In this document: positions 57,015 through 64,000 of the stretch, in pieces
Layout of the letters: each line of letters starts with the position of its first letter
How positions within the stretch are numbered: position 1 is the stretch's first letter
Origin: an uncultured Tenacibaculum sp.
Lineage (GTDB): Bacteria > Bacteroidota > Bacteroidia > Flavobacteriales > Flavobacteriaceae
Reading direction: 5' to 3'
Assembly (NCBI GenBank): GCA_947504185.1
Contig: CANNGJ010000007.1
Span: 45,583-109,582, forward strand
Length of the DNA stretch: 64,000 bases
The notes under the pieces: model-generated
What the model saw: only the letters and a program-made list of their open reading frames with translations
Database searches by the model: none
What the model was told of the DNA's origin: nothing
Position numbers and translations under genes: made by a program

Positions 57015-58955
57015 ATGAAAAAACAATTACTAATTGTTGGTGCTATCGCGATGTCTTTTGCGAGTACAAAAATTGCTGCACAAGAGCAGGAAAAACTTGA
57101 AGAGTTAGATGAAGTTGTGGTAACAGCAACAAAGTTTAAGTTAAAAAAAGAACATACAGGTAAAGTAATTTATAAGATTACTAAAAAAGAAATTGAAAAC
57201 AATGCAGGTAGAACAGTTGTTGAGTTATTAAATAACTTACCTGGTGTTGAAATTAACGGAGCTTATTCGAATAGAAGTAGAGTTAGAGGAACTTATATTA
57301 GAGGAGGTAGAAGTAGACAGGTCTTAGTTTTAATTGATGGAATTCCAGTTTCTGATGCTACAGGAATTAATCAAGAATATGATTTACGTCTTTTATCTTT
57401 AAATCAAATTGAGTCGATTGAAGTTTTAAAAGGTGCTGCTTCAACTTTATATGGGTCGGGAGCTGCAACAGGTGTTATCAATATAATTTTAAAGAAATCT
57501 ATTAAAGATGTAATATCTGCAACTTACGAAGCTAGTTTAGGTACTAATAACGATAGTTTTAATACTGGTTTTAAATTAAATGATAAAAATCAAAATGTAA
57601 GTATTAATGGAACTGCAGGAGATTTTAATTATTTAGGGTATTTTAATTTATCTGGAGTAGATGGTTTGTCTTCGGCAAGGAGTAATTCAGGTGAAACTTT
57701 CGAAACTGATAAATATGTTTCTAAAAATGCTTTAGCTAAATTAGGATACAAGTTTGATAATAGTTTAAAGATAGATGCATTTTTAAATTACGATGAGTTT
57801 GATGGGGATTATGATGCTGGAGTATATGGAGATAATCCAGATAATAACTCTAAAAGTTATCAAATTCGTTATGGAGTAAGACCTAGTTATAAGTACAATA
57901 AAGGAGAAGTTTACGCTTTAGTTTCATTAAATGAAGTAGAAAGAAAGCTAAAATCTTTTAACTCTTTTTCTAATGAATTACAAGATTACAAATATATTGG
58001 TACAAGTGTAAATGTAGATTTAGTAAACAGAATTGAATTTTTAGATAAGAAGTTTCAAGTAATTACAGGAATTAACTATCAAGATCATAGAAATCAAACA
58101 AATACTCCGTTCGCTACTATCGAAGAAAATTTAGCTAATTTTAATACGGTAGATCCATATACATCATTAGTTTATATTTCTGATTTTGGATTAAATGTAA
58201 ATGCTGGAGTAAGAATGAACATCCATAGTAACTACGGAAATCATTTTGTATATGATGGAAATGTGTCATATAACTTATTTAATGAAGAAAATTATGATGT
58301 TAAATTATTAGCATCTTATGGAACTGCATTTATTGCACCTAGTACCTACCAATTATTTTCTCAATATGGAAACTTAAATTTAGATCCTGAGTCTAGTACT
58401 ACTTTTGAATTAGGTTTTGAATCTAGATACGAAAAAGTGAAGTTTAACGCGGTATACTTTAACAGAGAAGTAGAAGATGCTATCTTCTTTAAAAGTTTAA
58501 CTGCAGCTCCTTGGGCAACTTATGATAATGCTACAACAAATGTTGAAACTAGTGGTATAGAAGCTTTAGTAGAATATGCTCCAATTAATAAATTAAAATT
58601 AAATGTAAACTATACTTATACAGATAAAGAAGAAAGTAATGATTACATTCCAACGCATAAGTTAGTAGCTATGGTAGAAGGAAATCCTTTTAAAAACACA
58701 TTTGCTTCTTTAACTTATAGAAATACAGGAGAAAGAACTTATTTTGATCAATACGGAAGTTTTGGAACAGCAGGTGAAACTATAACTTTAGCTAACTATA
58801 GTTTACTAGATTTTAATATCAATCATAAATTATTAAATGATAAAGTAACTTTCTTTGGGTCTGTTACCAACCTTTTAAATGAAGATTTCGAAGAAACTTT
58901 AGGTTATTCAACAAGAGGAAGAAATTATAAATTAGGAGTTCGTTTACAATTCTAA
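57015..58955 (+). CDS. btuB: TonB-dependent receptor, vitamin B12 uptake (BtuB-like)
   Basis: A 646-residue outer-membrane receptor. Signal peptide MKKQLLIVGAIAMSFASTKIAAQ, TonB box region LEELDEVVVTATK (about 27-39), plug domain (about 45-155) with NNAGRTVVELLNNLPGVEI, RGGRSRQVLVLIDGIPV and AASTLYGSGAATGVINI, then a 22-strand barrel ending in the usual aromatic LGVRLQF. The cobalamin riboswitch in its leader points to B12 or a related corrinoid as substrate. The divergent BtuF-like gene supports this. Confidence 0.9.
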   Translation: MKKQLLIVGAIAMSFASTKIAAQEQEKLEELDEVVVTATKFKLKKEHTGKVIYKITKKEIENNAGRTVVELLNNLPGVEINGAYSNRSRVRGTYIRGGRSRQVLVLIDGIPVSDATGINQEYDLRLLSLNQIESIEVLKGAASTLYGSGAATGVINIILKKSIKDVISATYEASLGTNNDSFNTGFKLNDKNQNVSINGTAGDFNYLGYFNLSGVDGLSSARSNSGETFETDKYVSKNALAKLGYKFDNSLKIDAFLNYDEFDGDYDAGVYGDNPDNNSKSYQIRYGVRPSYKYNKGEVYALVSLNEVERKLKSFNSFSNELQDYKYIGTSVNVDLVNRIEFLDKKFQVITGINYQDHRNQTNTPFATIEENLANFNTVDPYTSLVYISDFGLNVNAGVRMNIHSNYGNHFVYDGNVSYNLFNEENYDVKLLASYGTAFIAPSTYQLFSQYGNLNLDPESSTTFELGFESRYEKVKFNAVYFNREVEDAIFFKSLTAAPWATYDNATTNVETSGIEALVEYAPINKLKLNVNYTYTDKEESNDYIPTHKLVAMVEGNPFKNTFASLTYRNTGERTYFDQYGSFGTAGETITLANYSLLDFNINHKLLNDKVTFFGSVTNLLNEDFEETLGYSTRGRNYKLGVRLQF

Positions 58956-58976
58956 GTTATATCTTATAAGCCTCCT

Positions 58977-59009
58977 AAAATAAACCCCGCTAAATAGCGG
59001 GGTTTATTT
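58977..59009. terminator. Bidirectional terminator after btuB
   Basis: AAAATAAACCCCGC (58977-58990) and GCGGGGTTTATTTT (58997-59010) form a 14-bp stem between two convergent genes, with A and T runs on both sides. The T run reaches the stop codon of the convergent DCC-family gene. Confidence 0.93.
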
Positions 59010-59423
59010 TTATATAAATTTTTCTTGAATCTCTTTAGTAGGAATCATACAAGTCTCTTTTTTACCAAACCATTTGTAACGATTTTTAGCAATAAAGTCA
59101 TAAACAATATTTCTAAATCCTTCAGGAAGTGCCCAAAATATTTGTAAGACATTCCAAAAACCACCGAATTCATTCATAATTTTTAAAGCAGCAGAAGATT
59201 TTATATCATAAGAAACATTTGGTTCATATAAAACAATAGAATCAATTTTTGAAGTGTCAATACCTAAATAGTTTGTTATTTCAATACCTATTTCAGATTG
59301 TAAAGAAGCAAATACAAATTGATTTTTTTTATCATAACGGATAATTTTTAAAACAGCGTCGTTGCAAAAATTACAAACTCCATCAAACAAAATTATTTTT
59401 TTATTAGTAGGTAAATCAATCAT
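59010..59423 (-). CDS. DCC family (DUF393) thiol-disulfide oxidoreductase-like protein
   Basis: A 137-residue cytoplasmic protein. The family motif DGVCNFC (D14, C17, C20; DxxCxxC) near the start, followed by a thioredoxin-like pattern (VLKIIRYDKKNQFVFASLQS, DSIVLYEP, SSAALKIMNEFGG) and the conserved tail YDFIAKNRYKWFGK. Predicted to be redox-active; no substrate known. Stands alone on the minus strand. Confidence 0.88.
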   Translation of the reverse strand: MIDLPTNKKIILFDGVCNFCNDAVLKIIRYDKKNQFVFASLQSEIGIEITNYLGIDTSKIDSIVLYEPNVSYDIKSSAALKIMNEFGGFWNVLQIFWALPEGFRNIVYDFIAKNRYKWFGKKETCMIPTKEIQEKFI

Positions 59424-59468
59424 TTATTGAATCTTGGATAAGATAAAATTAAAAATACATCAATATGT

Positions 59469-59494
59469 TGTAACATAAATCAAAATTAAGCGTC
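59469..59494 (+). promoter_or_regulatory. Candidate ECF-sigma promoter before the ABC exporter
   Basis: TGTAACA (59469-59475), a 15-nt spacer and CGTC (59491-59494), identical in motif and spacing to 47989-48014. It lies about 90 nt before the ABC ATPase start. Confidence 0.55.
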
Positions 59495-59582
59495 TAGTAG
59501 AAAAGTAAATAATGATTTAACATAAAATTAGTAATCAAACTATGTGTCAATATTTATTTTAGATTAAAAATTAACTAACACT

Positions 59583-60275
59583 ATGATTCGAATAGAAAAC
59601 TTACATAAATCTTACCCTATTGGTAAAGATTCACTTCATGTTTTAAAAGGATTAGACTTACATATTAAAGAAGGTGAGTTTGTATCTATTATGGGATCTT
59701 CAGGATCAGGAAAATCTACTTTATTAAACATTGTTGGGTTATTAGATTCTCACGATGAAGGAAATTATTATTTAAATGGTCAGTTAATTGAAAATTTAAA
59801 CGAAAAGAAAGCGGCAATTTTAAGAAATAAATTTCTAGGATTTGTTTTTCAATCGTTTAATTTAATATCATATAAAACAGCTTTAGAAAATGTTGCATTG
59901 CCTTTATATTATAAAGGAATGGCGAGAAAAGAGCGTTTAAAAATTGCTTTAGATTATTTAGATAAAGTTGGCTTAAAGGATTGGGCAAATCATTTACCAA
60001 ACGAACTTTCTGGAGGTCAGAAACAGCGTGTGGCCATAGCAAGAGCTTTGGTAACAAAACCAATAGTAGTTTTAGCAGATGAGCCTACTGGAGCATTAGA
60101 TTCTACGACTACAGATTCAGTTATGGATTTGTTAAAAGAAATTAATGACGAAGGAATGACAGTTTTTGTTATTACTCACGAAGAAGAAGTTGCTGAACAA
60201 ACTAATAGAGTAGTGCGTTTAAAAGATGGTGTAATTATAAGTGATGAATTAACAACTAAAGCAAAAGCGGTTTAA
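59583..60275 (+). CDS. ABC exporter ATPase, MacB/LolD type
   Basis: A 230-residue ATPase of the MacB/LolD/FtsE class. Walker A GSSGSGKST (38-46), Q-loop VFQSFNL, signature LSGGQKQR (about 142-149), Walker B VVLADEPTGALDS (about 162-174) and the H-loop VITHEEEVAE. Powers the two MacB-type permease subunits encoded 2 nt downstream and after. Export of a small molecule, peptide or lipid-like substrate. Confidence 0.93.
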   Translation: MIRIENLHKSYPIGKDSLHVLKGLDLHIKEGEFVSIMGSSGSGKSTLLNIVGLLDSHDEGNYYLNGQLIENLNEKKAAILRNKFLGFVFQSFNLISYKTALENVALPLYYKGMARKERLKIALDYLDKVGLKDWANHLPNELSGGQKQRVAIARALVTKPIVVLADEPTGALDSTTTDSVMDLLKEINDEGMTVFVITHEEEVAEQTNRVVRLKDGVIISDELTTKAKAV

Positions 60276-60277
60276 TT

Positions 60278-61510
60278 ATGTTTGATTTAGATCGTTGGAG
60301 AGAAATTTTTCAGAGTATTAATAAAAACAGATTAAGGTCAGTTATGTCTGGTTTTACTGTTGCCTTTGCTATACTTCTATTTACACTTTTATTTGGTATT
60401 GTTAGCGGTTTAAGTAATTCTTTTAAAGGTGCTTTTGTTGATGATGCTCAAAATGCAATGTTTGTTAGAGTATGGAAAACAAGTAAGCCGTATAAAGGTC
60501 TTCAAACAGGAAGAAGAATTCAATTAAAAAACAAAGACTATAATTATGTTACAGATGAGTATTCAAATAAAATTCAATACCAATCTGCAAGAATTTACAA
60601 GAATGTAAATATTAAATATAAAAATAAATCTAATAGCTACAGTTTAAGAGCAGTTCATCCAGACCATCAGTTTTTAGAAAAAACAATAATGGATGAAGGG
60701 AGATATTTAAATGCAAGAGATTTAAAAGAAAAATCTAAAGTATTAGTAATTGGTAGATTAGTAAAAAAAGATTTATTCGGTGAAAAACCAGCTTTAGGTA
60801 AAAGAGTGAATGTAAATGGTATTTCATATAAAATTATAGGAATATTTTCTGATGATGGAGGTGATAACGAAGAAAGATTAGTTTATATGCCAGTTACCAC
60901 TGCTCAAATGATTTATGGTAACAACGATTACATAAGTCAAATAAACTTAGGGTATAATCCTAATTTAAGTTTAGATCAAGCAATAGCATTTGGTAATAAA
61001 GTAGAAAGAGACTTAAGAAATAAATTAGATATACATCCAGATGACCAAAGTGCATTATCTGTTAGAAACATGGCCGAAGCTAATAAGGGAATAGGAATGT
61101 TTATGGGAGTTTTATTTGCTATTGTAATTTTAGTTGGTTCAGGAACATTAATTGCGGGAATTATTGGTATTAGTAATATTATGATTTTTGTTATTAAAGA
61201 AAGAACTAAAGAGTTTGGTATTAGAAAAGCGCTTGGAGCTAAACCTTCATCGATAGTAGGTATGGTTGTTCAAGAATCTGTTTTAATAACAACAATAGCA
61301 GGCTATTTAGGACTATCGTTAGGAACTTACATTTTAAGTTTAATAGGAGATAGCCTTGAAGAAGATTATTTTATAAAAGATCCAAGTGTAAGCCCAGGTA
61401 TTGTTATAGGTGCTACAATAGTTTTGATTTTATCAGGATTAATAGCAGGTTACTTACCAGCAAAGAAAGCAGCAAATATTAAACCAATTGTAGCATTAAG
61501 AGCAGATTAA
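60278..61510 (+). CDS. ABC exporter permease, MacB type (1)
   Basis: A 410-residue permease with one N-terminal membrane helix (about 20-45, RSVMSGFTVAFAILLFTLLFG), a large periplasmic domain (MacB_PCD, about 50-270) and three C-terminal helices (FtsX domain) ending LPAKKAANIKPIVALRAD. KERTKEFGIRKALGA is the typical FtsX/MacB loop. It pairs with the ATPase (2-nt gap) and with the next, homologous permease. Confidence 0.92.
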   Translation: MFDLDRWREIFQSINKNRLRSVMSGFTVAFAILLFTLLFGIVSGLSNSFKGAFVDDAQNAMFVRVWKTSKPYKGLQTGRRIQLKNKDYNYVTDEYSNKIQYQSARIYKNVNIKYKNKSNSYSLRAVHPDHQFLEKTIMDEGRYLNARDLKEKSKVLVIGRLVKKDLFGEKPALGKRVNVNGISYKIIGIFSDDGGDNEERLVYMPVTTAQMIYGNNDYISQINLGYNPNLSLDQAIAFGNKVERDLRNKLDIHPDDQSALSVRNMAEANKGIGMFMGVLFAIVILVGSGTLIAGIIGISNIMIFVIKERTKEFGIRKALGAKPSSIVGMVVQESVLITTIAGYLGLSLGTYILSLIGDSLEEDYFIKDPSVSPGIVIGATIVLILSGLIAGYLPAKKAANIKPIVALRAD

Positions 61511-61512
61511 TT

Positions 61513-62760
61513 ATGTTTAAATTTTTATTTGATTCAGATACTTGGCAAGAAATTTACGGAAGTATTCGTAAAAACAAAATAAGAACTGTAATTACAATTA
61601 TAGGAGTTCTTTGGGGAATATTCTTATTAGTAGTTTTATTAGGTTCTGCTAGAGGAATGGAGAATGGTTTCAAAAAAATATTTGGAGACTTCGCAACCAA
61701 TAGTGTTTTTGTTTGGACACAATCTACCGATACAGCTTTTAAAGGATTTCAAAAAGGAAGAAGATTTAGTTTAACGAATAATGATTTAAACGTTTTAAAA
61801 TCAGAATACTCAAATAGAATAAAGTTTTTAGCTCCAAGAAATCAGACTAATAATTTGTTAATTCATGATTTTAAATCTGGTAATTTTCAAGTAAGTGGAG
61901 ATTATCCTGTATTAGATAAAATTCAAAAGAAAAATTTACTTTACGGTAGATTTATAAATGAGAATGATATTTTATCTACATCTAAGGTTACTGTTATATC
62001 AGAAGATATGTACAAACAACTTTTTGATAAAGGAGAAGAACCAATAGGAGAGTATATAAAAATAAATAGTATAAATTATAAAGTTGTAGGTGTTTATGGT
62101 GCATCGAATGGAATAGATTTAGATGGTGATACAGCTTATATACCATATACAACATTTAAAAAAGTATATAATACTGCTAATAATATAGATTGGATGGTGA
62201 TAACTGCACAAGAAGGTGTAGATATAGTACAAATGGAAGAAGATATTATCTTAACATTAAAAAGCTTACATAAAGTTCACCCTGAAGATGAAAGAGCATT
62301 TGGTTCATTTAATTTAGGAACACGAATAGAAAAAATGACAGGGTTTTTAACCGGTATGCAGTTTTTAACTTGGTTTGTAGGAATTGCCACATTAATTGCA
62401 GGTGTTTTTGCAATTGGTAACATCTTATTGATTACAGTTAAAGAAAGAACAAAAGAAATAGGGATAAGAAGAGCTTTAGGGGCTACTCCAAAAAGTATTA
62501 GACAACAAATTATTTTAGAGTCGGTTTTCTTAACAACTGTTGCAGGTATGTTAGGGATTATTTTTGGAGCCTTAATTTTATTTGTTATTGATTCAGCTTT
62601 TGGTCAAGGACCAGATGCAGCTTTAATAAACCCAACAGTTAATATTCCAATTATATTAATAGCATTTACAACACTTGTCATTTTAGGTACTTTAATAGGA
62701 TTAATACCTGCACATATGGCAACAATAGTTAAACCAATAGAAGCATTAAGAGAAGAATAA
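61513..62760 (+). CDS. ABC exporter permease, MacB type (2)
   Basis: A 415-residue paralog of the preceding permease with the same layout: helix at about 22-45 (IRTVITIIGVLWGIFLLVVLLG), periplasmic MacB_PCD domain and three C-terminal helices with KERTKEIGIRRALGATPKSI. The ending PAHMATIVKPIEALREE again matches the family. The two permeases probably form a heterodimer. 15 nt before the adaptor gene. Confidence 0.92.
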   Translation: MFKFLFDSDTWQEIYGSIRKNKIRTVITIIGVLWGIFLLVVLLGSARGMENGFKKIFGDFATNSVFVWTQSTDTAFKGFQKGRRFSLTNNDLNVLKSEYSNRIKFLAPRNQTNNLLIHDFKSGNFQVSGDYPVLDKIQKKNLLYGRFINENDILSTSKVTVISEDMYKQLFDKGEEPIGEYIKINSINYKVVGVYGASNGIDLDGDTAYIPYTTFKKVYNTANNIDWMVITAQEGVDIVQMEEDIILTLKSLHKVHPEDERAFGSFNLGTRIEKMTGFLTGMQFLTWFVGIATLIAGVFAIGNILLITVKERTKEIGIRRALGATPKSIRQQIILESVFLTTVAGMLGIIFGALILFVIDSAFGQGPDAALINPTVNIPIILIAFTTLVILGTLIGLIPAHMATIVKPIEALREE

Positions 62761-62775
62761 ATTAATCAACAAATC

Positions 62776-63882
62776 ATGAGTAAAAGAGCAAAAATTATTT
62801 TAGGAATCGTTTTAGTACTGTTTGTAGTAGCGCTAATTTGGTTCGGGAAAAAGAACAAAAAGAATATTGTAGAGTTTGAAACAGAAAAGCCTTTTAAAAC
62901 GACTATTGTAAAGAAAACAGTGGCTACGGGTAAAGTAATTCCGTTAGAAGAGGTAGAGATAAAACCAAACATTGCTGGTATAATAGATAGAGTAGTTGTT
63001 GAAGAAGGTGCTATTGTAAAAGCAGGAGATTTAATAGCAACTGTTAGAGTTGTGCCGAATGAGCAGTCTTTACAAAGTGCAAAAGGTAGAATTAACTCTG
63101 TGCAAATTCAATTAACAAATTCAAAAACTCAATACGATCGTAATAAAGCATTATTTGATAAAGGTGTAATTTCTAGCCAACAATTTGAAACTTCTCAATT
63201 ATCATATAATCAAGCTAAAAACGATTTACGTAATGCTCAAAATGATTATCAAATAATAAAAAGAGGTTCTGCGGGTAATTCAGGAGCAAATACAAATATT
63301 AGAGCAACAGCATCTGGTATGGTTGTAGAAATCCCTGTAAAGAAAGGATATCAAGTTATACAAGCGAATAGCTTTAATGCAGGAACAACAATTGCTACAA
63401 TTGCTGATATGAGTAGAATGATTTTTGAAGGAAAAGTAGATGAATCTGAAGTAGGTAAACTTGTAAAAGATTCTAAAATAGAAGTTTCATTAGGAGCAAT
63501 TGAAGAAAAGAAATTTCCAGCAGTATTAACTTTTATCGCACCTAAAGGTACAGAAGAAGGAGGAGCTGTTCAGTTTAAAATTAAAGCTGATGTTACTTTA
63601 GATGAAGCTCATTTTGTGAGAGCTGGTTATAGTGCAAATGCTGACATAGTTTTAGAGAAAAAAGATAGTGTTTTATCTATAAAAGAAGCTTTATTACGTT
63701 TTGATAAAAAAACAGAAGAACCTTATGTAGAAGTTAAAACAGGTGATGATAAGTTTGAAAAGAAAGAGCTTAAATTAGGAACTTCTGATGGTGTTAATGT
63801 TGAAATTTTAGAAGGTGTAACCGCTGATGATGAAATTAAAATATGGAATAAAGCATCTAAAGATAAAAAGAAAGATAGTTAA
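62776..63882 (+). CDS. Periplasmic adaptor (membrane fusion) protein, MacA/HlyD type
   Basis: A 368-residue adaptor with one N-terminal membrane helix (about 7-24, IILGIVLVLFVVALIWFG), then lipoyl-like half (GKVIPLEEVEIKPNIAGIIDRV), a coiled-coil hairpin (about 105-160, RINSVQIQLTNSKTQYDRN), the second lipoyl half (GMVVEIPVKKGYQVI) and a beta-barrel domain. It would link the inner-membrane permeases to an outer-membrane channel, probably TolC-like and possibly encoded just beyond the window. Last visible gene of the operon; a terminator follows 48 nt later. Confidence 0.9.
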   Translation: MSKRAKIILGIVLVLFVVALIWFGKKNKKNIVEFETEKPFKTTIVKKTVATGKVIPLEEVEIKPNIAGIIDRVVVEEGAIVKAGDLIATVRVVPNEQSLQSAKGRINSVQIQLTNSKTQYDRNKALFDKGVISSQQFETSQLSYNQAKNDLRNAQNDYQIIKRGSAGNSGANTNIRATASGMVVEIPVKKGYQVIQANSFNAGTTIATIADMSRMIFEGKVDESEVGKLVKDSKIEVSLGAIEEKKFPAVLTFIAPKGTEEGGAVQFKIKADVTLDEAHFVRAGYSANADIVLEKKDSVLSIKEALLRFDKKTEEPYVEVKTGDDKFEKKELKLGTSDGVNVEILEGVTADDEIKIWNKASKDKKKDS

Positions 63883-63930
63883 TAAATATTAGTAAGATCA
63901 TAATAAAAAAAACAGCTCAATTGAGTAGTC

Positions 63931-63959
63931 ATGGTCGGAAGAAATTCCGGCCATTTTTT
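63931..63959 (+). terminator. Terminator of the ABC exporter operon
   Basis: ATGGTCGGAA (63931-63940) and TTCCGGCCAT (63945-63954) form a 10-bp stem (one G-U) with a GAAA tetraloop and T5 tail. Confidence 0.9.
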
Positions 63960-64000
63960 ATGTTTCAAAATGGTCTAAATTGCCTTGACAATCAACAACA

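Overview
The window is AT-rich chromosomal DNA from a member of the Bacteroidota, almost certainly family Flavobacteriaceae (a Tenacibaculum/Polaribacter-like marine genus is my guess, not shown). Grounds: promoters of the TTTG / TAnnTTTG type, weak Shine-Dalgarno sequences, many families confined to or typical of Flavobacteriia (DUF4290, DUF6495, DUF6787, DUF7935, DUF4252, DUF3667), and a Bacteroidota-style B12 riboswitch ahead of a TonB receptor. Most of the window is ordinary housekeeping sequence. Accessory DNA appears as short insertions of one or two genes between conserved genes.

Layout. 0-7.5 kb: end of a DUF4407 membrane protein, a frameshifted small secreted protein, then topoisomerase IV (parE, two tiny paralogous membrane proteins, parC), an aspartate racemase-like enzyme and an MscS channel. 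7.5-9.5 kb: an accessory pair on the minus strand, a TIR-domain protein and a protein with a HEPN-type R-x4-H motif, with an 87-nt tRNA-like element between them. 9.6-12.1 kb: DUF6787, DUF937 and a dicarboxylate/amino-acid symporter. 12.2-16.5 kb: a five-gene operon of ATP-grasp (GshB-like) ligase, sulfurtransferase, TerB-like protein, N-formylglutamate amidohydrolase-like protein and DUF1704 (QEGLA) metallopeptidase. 16.5-18.3 kb: SatD/DUF3307/DUF7935 on the minus strand. 18.6-24.8 kb: uvrD/pcrA, DUF4290, murA, grpE, dnaJ. 24.9-25.4 kb: a candidate small RNA and RNase P RNA. 25.7-31 kb: acnB and a second, mitochondrial-type aconitase.

31-40 kb: lipoprotein, DUF6495, sirtuin, two SpoU-type methyltransferases, topoisomerase III, a DUF2185 gene in a cassette-like insertion and a TlpA-like lipoprotein. 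39-47.9 kb: two secreted amidohydrolase-family proteins, a BNR/Asp-box lipoprotein, patatin, DUF72 and an S41 protease. 48-50.2 kb: an ECF sigma / anti-sigma / DUF4252 / DUF4252 operon. 50.3-55.4 kb: M1 aminopeptidase, TPR-like lipoprotein, AlkB and a frameshifted DUF3667 gene. 55.5-59 kb: divergent B12-type binding protein and B12-riboswitch-controlled TonB receptor. 59-64 kb: DCC-family protein and a MacAB-type ABC exporter with its adaptor.

Points of most interest: the TIR / tRNA-like RNA / HEPN arrangement; the ATP-grasp plus DUF1704 operon, which resembles an amino-acid ligation/removal pair; an identical TGTAACA-N15-CGTC promoter-like element before both the ECF sigma operon and the ABC exporter 11.5 kb away; a probable small RNA before rnpB; a 42-nt palindromic repeat beside two unrelated accessory genes; and two genes broken at poly-A runs. 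All functional statements come from reading the sequence and from family knowledge; no database search was run.
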